DNA from: Hexactinellida sp. DTS-2022 | Taxonomy: Eukaryota > Porifera > Hexactinellida | DNA: 64,000 nt | Direction: 5' to 3' | NCBI GenBank assembly: GCA_028753945.1 | Contig: JAPNXP010000014.1 | Location: 2,046,001-2,110,000, forward strand | Shown here: positions 44,111-54,752 of the stretch, piece after piece | How the letters are laid out: each line of letters opens with the position of its first letter | How positions within the stretch are numbered: the stretch's first letter is position 1 | The notes under the pieces: generated by a model | The model's database searches: none | The model's input: only the letters and a program-made list of their open reading frames with translations | What the model was told of the DNA's origin: nothing | Translations under genes and position numbers: made by a program

Positions 44111-44908
44111 CTAGGGTGCGACCCGTAAAGCCCGTGGGCCGTGGCCCGTTATTCAAAGCCCGCGGCCCGCTTATATATTCCGCCAGCCCGCGATTTAGGA
44201 AATTTGTTTATTTTATGACACCGTTGGCTGAATTCGTGAAAATATTCTCTAATAATTTTGAATTCATATAATTTCCGCGTTATATGTTGCGGGAAATCTT
44301 ATCGCAAATAGCATATATATGAAACTTTTACATACCTGCCAACCGTACAGGGATTCCCTGTACAGTACAGGGATTTTGACCATTTTGGCTGGACCGTACA
44401 GGAATTTTTAAATTTGTACAGGGATTTTTAGCTAGGAAAAATTATTAATTATGAGTCTATTAATACCTAAACATGTCTACACCATCTAAATATAGCATTT
44501 TGTTTTGTTAAATAATCTGTTCCTATTCGAGCATACAGGGATTCCATGTACAGTCTATATAAACTAATGTTTTCACCTTTACAAGAAAGATATTTTTGTC
44601 TGTACAGGGATTTTGGCCAATGTACAGGGGGAAATAGGAGCCTCGTACAGGGATATATCTTAAATAGGTTGGCAGGTATGCTTTTATACCGTCAACACTT
44701 TGATAGTTACGTTAGTTGTTTCCTTTTTTATTTATATTAATGGTGGAAGTTAGTAGCTATAGTGCATTTAGACTTTTACATTTATATGTTATTTAAAAAT
44801 TAACAATTGATCTTTTTGACCATTTTCGGCCCGTTTTGGGCCCGCGGCCTGTGGAAAAAGGCACGAAGCCCGTGATTTACAATAAAGCCCGCACGGGTCG
44901 CACCCTAG
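44111..44908. mobile_element. hAT-type element made of GGCCCG repeats
   Basis: Ends CTAGGGTGCGACCCG and CGGGTCGCACCCTAG are flanked by CACATATA and CACATTTA, an 8-bp duplication with one mismatch. Subterminal AAGCCCG, GGGCCG and GGCCCG units face each other. The AT-rich middle contains a further MITE at 44331-44680. No transposase. Confidence 0.82.
44331..44680. mobile_element. MITE made of GTACAGGGATT repeats
   Basis: Ends CATACCTGCCAACC and GGTTGGCAGGTATG form a perfect 14-bp inverted repeat flanked by CTTTTA on both sides. Inside are at least seven copies of GTACAGGGATT. It is nested in the GGCCCG element. Confidence 0.78.
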
Positions 44909-44939
44909 CACATTTACACATACCCAGGCTTGTGTTTTA

Positions 44940-45370
44940 ATAGTATAGATATATGTTATGTCGATTTTGTCAAATGTTGATTTTACAAAATCAACATGAA
45001 TCAACGGAACTAAAACAAATGTTCGACTTTGGCTATATTACTCGGATAAGCCTAGGTTTTGTTGCATTTTGTATACCGACTAGTATTAAGATTTTTTACC
45101 AAAATGAATTTTTTTACTAGAATGAAAAAATATTCAGGGTGATTTTGCATAATCAACGAATAAAATATGTCGATTGTATAAAATCAACATTTTTTATTAG
45201 TTGATTTTGTAAATCGACATTTCTAATTAGTTGATTTTGTAAAATAGACATTTTGAAATGTCGATTTTACAAAATCAACATTTCAGGATGTCGATTTACA
45301 AAATCAACTAATAAAAAATGTGTATTTTATACAATCGACATATTTTACAATTTATACTTTAGGGGACACT
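44940..45370. repeat. Palindromic ATGTCGATTTTACAAAATCA repeats
   Basis: TTGATTTTGTAAAATCGACA-type units alternate in both orientations from about 44960 to 45350, with the best palindrome at 45160-45345. No coding frame. Confidence 0.55.
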
Positions 45371-48069
45371 TGTTGAATTTTCAACATTCGAATTTGAGAA
45401 AGTTGAAATAGCCATTAATATGCTCTATAAAAAGGGTGTCCCTTATAGGGAAAAAATCTGAAATTTCGCTCCAAAAGACAACATGAACTACTTTTTTTTT
45501 TTGTACCAAACACTGCCAATGGACCATAACTAACGTTTGTATATGGTTTTGAGCCACGTCCACGCGATTTTTCAGAGTTATGAGCTATTTTGTAAAGCGG
45601 ATCACGGGTTTCTCCACTTTGAACTATTATCAGTACTGTATTCCTCAACAATGGTAAGATTGGTGGTATCATTACTCTATCCTAGCAATCAATGACGAAA
45701 ATAAACAACAATTGATCAAAAAAATTCGCAAAAAGTGAAAATCTAAACATTTATGGTCTATAATCTCATTCGAGGGTACGTTTTCTTGTCCATTTTCTTT
45801 CTCAGGCACCCGAGCAGCTAGAATCAACATTTACGTCTCAAAATGCTCGCAATACCCGACTTCCTATACGTTCATAATACATTTTGGGACTCTAACACCC
45901 TCCGTTTTCAAAATGATCCCTATATGGGCATGTAATGTGCCCAATTTTGATGACACAGCAAAATTTATATCAACGAAAGTATGAACTCTAGAGCTTAGAT
46001 CTAACCATCTATTCACATCAATATCCTACTACAAACTCATTGGAAGTACAAATGAGACTCGTAACCAAATGGTCACTCTTCTATAAATTTACATACCCAT
46101 ATATGGTGGTGTCATTTCAGAACTGAAACCATGAACTTTATAATTAAATAATAAGCTAGAGCTTAGTTCCAACTTCCTAGTAACATCATTTATCCATTTT
46201 AAGTTAGATGGTATAGTTATCGAATACTACTTCGTAAATTTTAATCGTGTGGGGATTCTTTACGGCTTTTTTCTCAATATAATATAATTGCCGGTGTTTG
46301 GGGGCTAATGGCACGGAGTGTGACGAAATCAAGATAGGTTAAGAGCTCAAAATTTTTCTACAGGTTCTATACCACTAACATTTAGCTACGAGTGATTGAA
46401 TAAGCAAAAAACACCAAACTTCTACTAATAATATAGAAACAATCTCAAAATAAAATAAACAATCAAAAATCCTTACCTTCAGACGCTCTCCCGTTCAAAT
46501 TCGTTGATGGAATTTCGAAATCTCATTCTAAAAAAAATCGCTTCGAAAGATTATGCTTTTATATAGTTGAATTGAGCTAGAGAAGATTCTAGAACAATTC
46601 AGAAACTATATAGAAGCTTGACACTATCTATGTTATATTGAATAGACGCACATAACTGTATATTAAAAGAATCCATACCTAGACAAAACAATTCAATATG
46701 CACTTGAATGAATAAATTCTTGGCTATTTTTAGTCAGATCAACTTCTGAGGTTACTTGGAAGTATTCAGAGAATCTATAGACATGTTCTACAGTGATATA
46801 TCAGTTTACTATAAGGGACACCGTTGCTCTATAACGATCTAGTAAATATCCATAATATTAGAAGTTGCGAATTCATATATCCTCGGTTATAGCTTGATCA
46901 AATTTCTATACTATACTGATTCATACTAGCCAAGAATCAACTATTTAATATCTAGAATTATGAATTCGAATACTAACCCCAATTATGAAATGTTTTCTAC
47001 TCTATTATCTGGTCGCTGCTGGTTTTACAATTTTGATTTTATAATTAGATTTTGCAAAAATTTAATTTTAGTATATTTTGTTGAAAATTATTTATGTTTT
47101 TACTAAAAAAATATTTCTCAATAAAATTCAAGAGATTTGAATTATGGTCCCAGCAGCGACTAGTACTCGTAATTATATGCCTTTTTCACAATATATGTCA
47201 GTTTCAAAAAAATTTAGTTTTCTGGTGGCACCAATTTCTGAAAAGTGTCTAATATAATATTGAAAATTTTTATTTGTTTTCTAAAAAATTCAGAATGCTC
47301 AACAACAACAACAACTTTTGTGGCAGAAAATATTTTTTTGATATTTAATTTTTTAATTTTTTTTTAATTTCCCAAAGTGACCTTAAGGAGTCTCAAAGTA
47401 ATGATTACACAGGTTTAATGAGAAAAACCCAGAAAAATTCTTATAATTAATTGTTATTTTATATACCCATGACTGGATAGGCATATATGTTCTATATATT
47501 CAATATCTAGTGATATACTCAACTAGAAGCAGTTTTAGAGATGATTCATCTTCAAAATGTGTGGTTGAGTAAAAGCGTTAATTTAAATTGCTTGATTTTA
47601 AGTATTTTCTTTTTAATCCATGGTATGTGAAACATTTAATATTTAATTTTTACTTATGGGTTGATTATAAAGTTTATATCATAAATATCTTTCACCAGTG
47701 TGGTGCAATAAATTTAACCCCTTTCACCTATTCTATTGTCCCTATAGGTGGTGGAATTTATGCCATGACCCCCTGCCGCACTTTAACCCTCTTTTCTTCG
47801 GCACGCCTCTGAAAAGATAAAGAATGACGGCGCAAGCGAGTTTAGCAACCACCCCCCGTCTAATCGCCAGGATTTTAGAGTCCATGGGCTTTAAAACACT
47901 AGCGATATGGGGACGGGATACCCAAAACGCGCTTACACAGGTATATTCCCAAAGTCAGTGAACTCCTGAAGGTTCCCTAGACCTCAGGTTGTGACATGCC
48001 ATAGTTGAGACTATAATTTATTTGTAATTATTTGAATACTTTCCTCATACATAGTAATTTTATCTTACT
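45371..48069. other. AT-rich stretch with little recognisable content
   Basis: 45890-46140 is a diverged repeat also present at 16670-16920. 47710-47960 is a locally GC-richer block without a coding frame or family I can name. The rest (including 46300-47600) is AT-rich. Short open frames such as 47588-47812 have no motif. Confidence 0.4.
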
Positions 48070-48629
48070 CAGGGGCGGCACACCTGGTGCGGCGAGCGAC
48101 GTACAACTTTTCAGGATGGCCAGTTTTGCTGTACCACCTCTATCTGTTCGAAATTAAACAATTCACTGATAATTTATCCAATTAATGATTTTATGACAGC
48201 TGCAGCGGTGCAGCACCAGGTATTAGAATGCAGTCGACTGCATTCTAATACCTGGTGCTGCATCGCTGGACTGCATTCTAATACCTGGTGCTGCACCGCT
48301 GAACTGCATTCTAATACCTGGTGCTGCATCGCTGGACTGCATTGTAATACCTGGTGCTGCACCGCTGGACTGCATTCTAATACCTGGTGCTGCACCGCTG
48401 GACTGCATTCTAATACCTGGTGCTGCACCGCTGGACTGCATTCTAATACCTGGTGCTGCATCGCTGGACTGCATTCTAATACCTGGTGCTGCACCGCTGG
48501 ATTGCATTCTAATACCTGGTGCTGCACCGCTGGACTGCATTCTAATACCTGGTACTGCACCGCTGGACTGCATTTGCATACTGTAAAATTATCCGCCGCA
48601 CCACTTTTCTAAAGGACGTGCCGCCCCTG
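48070..48629. mobile_element. hAT-type element with 33-bp minisatellite body
   Basis: Ends CAGGGGCGGCAC and GTGCCGCCCCTG are perfect inverted repeats. About ten tandem copies of a 33-bp unit (CTGCATTCTAATACCTGG plus TGCTGCACCGCTGGA) fill 48240-48572, with one inverted unit before them forming a hairpin. Because 33 is divisible by 3, frames stay open on both strands; these are not genes. No target duplication is visible. Confidence 0.7.
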
Positions 48630-48712
48630 CTACTATATTACTCCAATCAATGGAAATCAGCAAATATTTTGTTTTACGGTTTTCGTAAGTAACTGCGTTG
48701 AGAATTACAATG

Positions 48713-48868
48713 TGCTTCCAATCATACGCCGGAGTTCCTATCCACAAAGAAGAGTGTTTGGCTAAACGAATCAACAAGACGCTTTGCAAGGAAAAGAAGA
48801 ACACTAGAACCCAAACTTTTGTCCAGGATAAAGCCGCTGAGATTGCCAATAGTATACTGATTATTTAA
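48713..48868 (+). pseudogene. Fragment of a Mutator-like transposase
   Basis: The + frame reads GVPIHKEECLAKRINKTLCK and continues with KEKKNT. It parallels YPLVKVRKEECLTHVAKRLK in the intact Mutator-like ORF at 52211, the segment that follows the second catalytic Asp. It is about 50 codons long and stops at 48866. It is diverged from the 52211 ORF, so it is another family member. Confidence 0.55.
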
Positions 48869-48926
48869 TACTTGTGTTTCAAAAATGATTACTTTTGATA
48901 AAAGTATATATAGTATAGTGGCCTGC

Positions 48927-49119
48927 TTGAAATATCTGTGCTTTCCAAGGTGAGCTGAATCAGCTGATAGAATATGCGTAAACTTTATTTGAGGCTGTAG
49001 TCTCCTTGTTTCCATTTCCTATTTACATTTCAATGTGCTTACCAGCAGCAGAACAAATTCGTTCTACCTATAAACTCTAATTGAGTTGTATAACTCATGT
49101 GAAGCATCCTTAGTTGTTT
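48927..49119 (+). pseudogene. Inverted copy of a PARP14-like exon end and its intron
   Basis: CTTTCCAAGGTGAGCTG and the following ~150 bp match, in opposite orientation, 57209-57395. That region is the 3' end of the exon at 57361-57556 plus the start of its intron. Small indels (for example an extra AATCAGCTG) show age. Only about 20 coding bases are included. Confidence 0.75.
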
Positions 49120-49475
49120 AAACTTGACATTTCCCCTCTTATTTCCTCCTATGATGGTTTCTTTTTCCTTTCATCATTAAACTTATATTTGTTTCATTTC
49201 TTGTCCCTTGTATTTCTTCCCTTTCTGCTTTAAGCACAATTTTTGCAAATTATACTCTAATTGTTCCTACTTAATCGGTATTATAATTAATCTATAACCT
49301 CCTACCCTCAATCTGCTAGTTTCCTTCAAGTGGGTATATTTTATACATTTGTAGTTCGAATCGTGACGATCTGGTCGCTTAAGGTTGAACCTTGAAAAAT
49401 TAATGCAAATCGTATTTTGATATCTTTAGAATCGTAATTTTCTTAGAAAAATCTGTTCTGGGCCAAAATTTCTAT
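49120..49475. other. Non-coding DNA
   Basis: Pyrimidine-rich in 49140-49240, then AT-rich. No gene or repeat recognised. Confidence 0.35.
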
Positions 49476-49750
49476 AAAGGGGGCAGTTTCGTCTTTTTCA
49501 TAGTAAATCGCCGACATTCCCAGACCTAACTTTTTGAATCAAATGTAGTCACCATATTTGTACTCGTTAAATTCCTAGCAATTTCATATTTAACATGAAC
49601 ATATTCGACCGTGCAACGCTGGAATGTGACAACATTCCATTCTCAAATTTTGTCCTTATCTAATCTAGTGATCCCTCGTTCAACTCGACTAGTTTAATTA
49701 TACACATACCGACCCTCTATAATGTGATTTGATGATATACGCTAAAATTG
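49476..49750. repeat. Diverged copy of the ROGDI-flanking MITE interior
   Basis: TTTTTCATAGTAAATCGCCG, CAACGCTGGAATGT and the ATTATACACATACCGAC region match 27675-27950 of the MITE at 27516-28129. The terminal repeats of this copy are not clear. Confidence 0.6.
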
Positions 49751-49939
49751 AAGATTTTCAGATAAATCTCTTCAACCAACAGACTAATAGTGTTGTGATG
49801 CGATTTTTGGACTCAACTAGAACGAAACTTTGGACTTCCGATGACTGCAATAAGCCCGAATAGCCTAAGTCCGAAAATAATACCCAAAAGTAATATTTCT
49901 AACACCGTAATAAGTATAATACGTATTGTAAACTTGTCA

Positions 49940-50230
<291 letters not shown>

Positions 50231-51328
50231 TCTTTCAGTTCTTATCCGGATCACCCACAATTTTAGATGGCAAGACTACATGAAATGAGACACACGTATA
50301 CCGATTTATGGGTTTATGACGTCACGTGTGAATTTATTATTATTATTATTATTATTGCTTTAAATTCATTGCACATATTCACATATTAAATTCACTGCAC
50401 ATATTGAGGTTTGGTTATTACCTGCTGTCTCCACCTGCACGTATACAGTTTAGTTAGTTCTATTAGTGATTTATTAATAGCATACAGAAGTGCATAAGTT
50501 TAGATATTTAGATTTGAATAAGTGTTTATATAAATTCCAATTTGACTAGATAAATCTTTTCTCTATTCTGTTTTACCTCACGGTGGGTAAGGCCGCAAAG
50601 CGGCCGTTATTTGTATTACATAGTGTCTACCATGAACGAACAAAGGTCGCGAAGCGGCCTTTGTGAGAGAGTGATCCGTCGCGAAGCGACCGAGACCGAA
50701 GGGCTCGTATGTAATAAGCCGATTAGTTTATGTGTTTAATAAATAAACTAGCCCCCTCGTCGCTTCGCGACAGAATACTCGCAAACAGAGACCGTAAAGC
50801 GTTTCTGTTTGTGAACACATTTTGTCTGGATTTAATTACACTTAAACGCAAATAAAATTATGATTTTTCTTGACTATTATACCTGTTACAAACGGGGTCA
50901 GCGGGCGGAGGCCGGAGCGTCCCTGGCATCATTCTATGTAACTTCATATAGCAATCTCCATCACAGTTGTGTTAAAATGATTTTCTAACTTTCTCACCCT
51001 GGGCCTAACACGAATCCTACCCCCCTGAATTAAATTTGGCAAATTGGCAGAAACGACCAGCCTAAACTCATAGGGTTCTTATGTGGGTGGTTTGTTCCCA
51101 ACTCACGGGCTATTCAGAAGTATTAGCACACCACCATGCATGCATGCTGCACTAGAGCCAACACAAACTTCATAATGACAAGTGATGCCTACTAAGGCAC
51201 CGCATCCACTTGCTCCTCGTGATAGGCAACGAGAGTTCAAATTTGTTCGATAATCGGACATTATGAGATATTGGAATACATGTGTCCCAATATATTAGCT
51301 TAACTGGACCGCCATATGCCGCCATATA
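50231..51328. repeat. Non-coding stretch with GCGAAGCG repeat
   Basis: 50335-50357 is a short ATT microsatellite. 50583-50712 is the GCGAAGCGGCC repeat shared with 27383 and 42088. 50755-50830 has another GCGACAGAA/AAACAGAGAC palindromic block. 51000-51328 shows no clear gene; a 60-codon - frame there has no motif. Confidence 0.4.
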
Positions 51329-51526
51329 TTGTTCAAATACATATACGTACACATACCTATCTATACGAAGCCCATTTATTGCGCCAATCTAAGAATATGG
51401 TTATTCCTTTGTAATATTTGCGGCTTAACTTTTCACACTAAACGTTTTTATAAAATCCACACTTATAAACATGGAGAAACGAATGCAACACGAAAAACGT
51501 TAAATATTTTGAAAAGAAAGTTTTAA
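51329..51526 (+). pseudogene. C2H2 zinc-finger fragment
   Basis: The frame contains LCNICGLTFHTKRFYKIHTY followed by KHGE, a single C-x2-C...H-x4-H finger. It ends in a basic stretch and a stop at 51526. No neighbouring exon was found, so it may be a transposon or gene remnant. Confidence 0.45.
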
Positions 51527-52029
51527 TTAAATGGATCGATAACACAGAATACTAATGGATAAATAAGTGTAATGTTATCGCTAATTAGTATATGCCGTTG
51601 GTCAAAATCAAAATCAATCAAAATCGCATAGCTTGCATGGAGAATTCTTCTTAAACACAGTACGTAGTTTTCTTTGGGACATTTTAGTTGGATCATGAAA
51701 TTGCCCTGTTTTCTTATGTGCCATAAATGTATTTTGAGTGCTCGCAAAGAGAGATACGACTTTGTACAATGATCACAGGGGAAAATGGGTTCAGCTGAAT
51801 TAGTAATATTATTCGGAAGAGATATGGTTTGTTCGTCTTTAAATCCTATTTTAGGTAAATTTGGAGATGAAAAAGGATTTTTTGAATTTTTTTCACTTCG
51901 TTGTTTCGCTTTTGACTTGGGCTTATTCAGTTTAATTGAGGTGGGAGTTGAAGTGATAGGTGAATTCTGCAGTGAGGAAATCGTGATTTGTTTCATGGGA
52001 ATATTCGTTGAAGATTGAACAGGTGTCAC
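51523..52029 (-). CDS. Putative C2H2 finger protein fragment, possibly retroelement N-terminus
   Basis: 168 codons on the - strand. Residues 1-80 are Ser/Thr/Pro/Lys-rich with no hydrophobic core. Near residue 85 IFPCDHCTKSYLSLRALKIH and LWHIRKQG form one C2H2 finger (C-x2-C-x12-H-x3-H), a type found at the N-terminus of R2-like non-LTR elements and in many host proteins. The tail is hydrophobic and unlike a known domain. It tail-overlaps the + strand finger at 51329. Which of the two is functional cannot be decided. Confidence 0.4.
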   Translation of the reverse strand: MTPVQSSTNIPMKQITISSLQNSPITSTPTSIKLNKPKSKAKQRSEKNSKNPFSSPNLPKIGFKDEQTISLPNNITNSAEPIFPCDHCTKSYLSLRALKIHLWHIRKQGNFMIQLKCPKENYVLCLRRILHASYAILIDFDFDQRHILISDNITLIYPLVFCVIDPFN

Positions 52030-52128
52030 GTTTATATTAAGCGGTCGATGGAGAGACAGCTCTCAGCTTATGCTTGAGGCTAAGAAAGTTGCAGATGGCT
52101 GATATAAATGCCAACGATGCCATTTACA

Positions 52129-53815
52129 GGTTGCAAATTTCCCATCTTCACGCCCCCTTGACAAACCTATCCACCAAACATGTGTAAATGTCAAGCACCC
52201 TCGTCAAGATATGAACGAGGTTACAATGAGGTCAATATTGGCTACTCATTCTACCGGTATCTCATGGCTTGATCTTCACAAGCTAGCTATAGCATTCGAA
52301 ATGCCACCACCACTGCAAACCATGCCATCTTGCTACCTCACCCGTCTTGAGACTGTCACCACGAGTGCAGTGAAAGTGTCCATGCTGGCGGCTGCCGAAC
52401 ATCTCCACAAGCTTGTTCCAGAATGTTCTCCCGAGCCTAATGCTGTCAATGTTACAGTAAGCTTCGACAGCTCTTGGAAAACCAGGGGATTTTATTCCAA
52501 CATGGGTTTCGGTTCGGCCATATCTACAACAACAAAAAAAGTACTCGACTACGAGATTCTTAGTCGCCTTTGTGAAAAGTGCTCCATTTGGACTGAAGAA
52601 AGGCAGAAAAACAAATCAGCGGAATATGATAAATGGTTAGAGCTCCATAAGCCCAACTGTAACAAGAACTTCAGTGGTTCTTCTCAAGCAATGGAGCCGG
52701 AAGCTGCCGAGAGGATCTGGAGTCGCAGCTTGGAAAAGAACCGCTTGGCCTATTCAGTGTTTGTTGGAGATGGAGACTCAAAGTCCTTCCAGCACGTGAC
52801 CGCACTCAACCCTTACCCTCTAGTTAAAGTCAGAAAAGAAGAATGCTTGACGCACGTGGCTAAACGTCTAAAGAAAACTTTGAAAAAAATAAAAAAATCA
52901 ACAAAGTCGACGACATATATACAGCACAAATTACCCGAGTGGAAAGCGGACTACATTGCAGCAAACTATTCCACTGTAATTCTGCAAAACCGGGGGACAA
53001 CACCTGATCTGCTGTCAAGTGCTCTATATGTTCTTCTCGAACACGCAGCAGGAAATCATTCCAGCTGTCCTACCGGAGAGGACACTTGGTGTCGTTGGAA
53101 TAAACCTTCCGGCTCTGCGACACCAGCTGCCTTAACTACCTTCACACCACTCGACATCCAGAAGGTACGAGAAGTATTCAACTCATTTGCCACGTCGGAC
53201 TTCTGTAGCCATCTTACACTCGGTCTAACTCAGAATTCGAATGAGTCCCTGCACAATATGATATGGTGTCTGTGTCCCAAGAATAAGTACGTGTCTCCTC
53301 AGTCCATCAGAATTAGCACTGCCATCGCTGTTCTTAATTTCAATGAGGAAGAACTGTCATTCTTCGGGATTATGTGCGATCTTGGATTGTTTCCATCTCG
53401 ACAGGGTTACCAGGCTATAATCAACCGAGTTCACAAATTGCAATACTCCCGCGATTCAAAAACTAAATCTAATTTTCAAAGAAGAAGGAGAAGAATGAAA
53501 CTAGTAAAGCTACACAGGGAGAAGGCCCTTTTGAAATCAGAAGGCGGTGGCAGTTATAAAAAAGGGAGCTTTGGTTCGGAAAGTATCCAAGGAAAGAGTC
53601 TTAGACAATCCCGAGGTCGGGGAAGAGGACGAGGTCGGGGAAGGGGACGGGGACGAGGTAGCCTGGCTATAAGAGTGGTCACAGGTGTTAAGAGGAAGCA
53701 CGACACGACTTCAGCCTCAAACGATAGTAGTTCAAATGAGTCGACAACCGCTTGCGCTATTTGTCACCAGAGAGAACCTGAAACAGTGGCACTGTTCAGC
53801 TTGGACAAATGGTAG
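52129..53815 (+). CDS. Intact Mutator-like transposase-domain protein
   Basis: An uninterrupted frame (ATG 52211, 534 codons) that is open upstream to 52103. A possible acceptor TTTACAG ends near 52129, and the extra residues include YKCQRCH just before it, a possible half zinc ribbon. It belongs to the eukaryotic Mutator-like transposase domain family: NVTVSFDSSWKTRGFYSNMG near residue 80 holds the first Asp, FVGDGDSKSF near 185 the second, and TQNSNESLHNMIW near 340 the Glu. Between them lies KVRKEECLTHVAKRLKK. The C-terminus has an RG repeat tract (about 465-485) and a short CAICHQ motif. AATAAA stands at 53875. No terminal repeats were found, so it could be a young element or a domesticated gene. 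Confidence 0.8.
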
Positions 53816-53871
53816 AGCAGTATAAAACTGGGAGTCTGGGAAACTAGAATGGATCTAGAAATAGGACAAAG

Positions 53872-54068
53872 ACAAATAAATAAGCTGATTGATGTAAACA
53901 CAAACTAGTAACATACCTGATATTCGATTGAGAATCCAGCAGGACAGAGGTGAATGTGGGAACCGTTGAGAAGCGAATCTAAACATTCGCCCCTAAGGAG
54001 GAGTCCTTAACGACTCCTGCTCCAGTCACCCACATCCAGCCAGAACTGTCAAAAGGAAGGCCTGCACG
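53872..54068 (-). repeat. Hairpin module, copy 1
   Basis: On the - strand it starts GTGCAGGCCTTCC and contains two perfect 6-bp stem hairpins in succession: GGAGTC-GTTAAG-GACTCC and GCGAAT-GTTTAG-ATTCGC. It ends with ATCAGGTATGTTACTAG, which looks like a splice donor. Copies at 57645-57843 and 58632-58767 are nearly identical. It lies just downstream of the PARP catalytic exon. Confidence 0.75.
53875..53880 (+). promoter_or_regulatory. Polyadenylation signal after Mutator-like ORF
   Basis: AATAAA lies 60 bp downstream of the stop, on the same strand. It overlaps the edge of hairpin module copy 1. Confidence 0.5.
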
Positions 54069-54138
54069 TAAACTAGAAACAGAATCGAGATAAATCCAAG
54101 TAAACGTATGATAGCGCAACTAAAATAGCATGGCTTAC

Positions 54139-54752
54139 CTAAGCGTAAGTGATCAGGTAAGTTGGGTTGACACGCTCGTTGGTGTACATTACATACAGTC
54201 CACCACCAGACGGATGCCAACCATACACCGTGTCGTACCTCTCTAATATAAAACGCGCATGATGTTCGGGTACAAGTGGAGGCATTAGAAGAGTTTTATC
54301 AGGTTCCATAGTTACTACGTTACCGGCAATGATTTGAAAAACTAGAATCTGTCGGAAGTTACTTCGTGGAACCAGATAACTGTACTCGTTGGACAGTGTG
54401 ATATTCTCAGCGAAGTAATTTCCTCTGCCCCACAGCCCATCTCGTGAATATCGGAAATCAAGCCCCTCCAAACAACTGTAGATCTGCTCAGGAACAACGT
54501 TGGTCGTTCCATGATATACTGTTTTCTCGTTAGCAGGCTTCTCCAATGCATGGAATCGAGCAAGACACTGTTGATACTTCAACCACAAGTATTTATTCTG
54601 AATTCGCACAACTTTGAGAGCATTGTAACGCGAGGATCTGAAGGGAAAAGTAGCTTGCTCCCACTCCTCAGAACCCGGCACCACCTCGTCCAGTATAAGC
54701 CATTCCTCATTGTTGTGCGCAACCCAATGAGAGGGCATCGTTATCTCGACAT
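54139..54752 (-). CDS. PARP14/15-like catalytic exon (mono-ADP-ribosyltransferase type)
   Basis: The exon begins after TCATTTCCAG at 54752 and reads VEITMPSHW; ATG 54738 lies inside it and need not be the start. The PARP catalytic domain follows: RIQNKYLWLKYQQCLARF, then TVYHGTTNVVPEQIY with the NAD-binding His, GLWGRGNYFAENITLSNEYS with the Tyr, and GGLYVMYTNERVNPTYLITY. The residue aligned with the polymerase Glu is Leu (LYVMY), giving an H-Y-L triad typical of mono-ADP-ribosylating PARPs such as PARP14. The stop TAG at 54139-54141 is followed directly by GTAAGC, a potential donor. The reading frame is intact. Confidence 0.82.

Noticed and set aside
48174-48612. Long open frames of repeating 11-residue units on both strands
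   Set aside because: They arise because the minisatellite unit is 33 bp; there is no codon bias or start context, and both strands are open.
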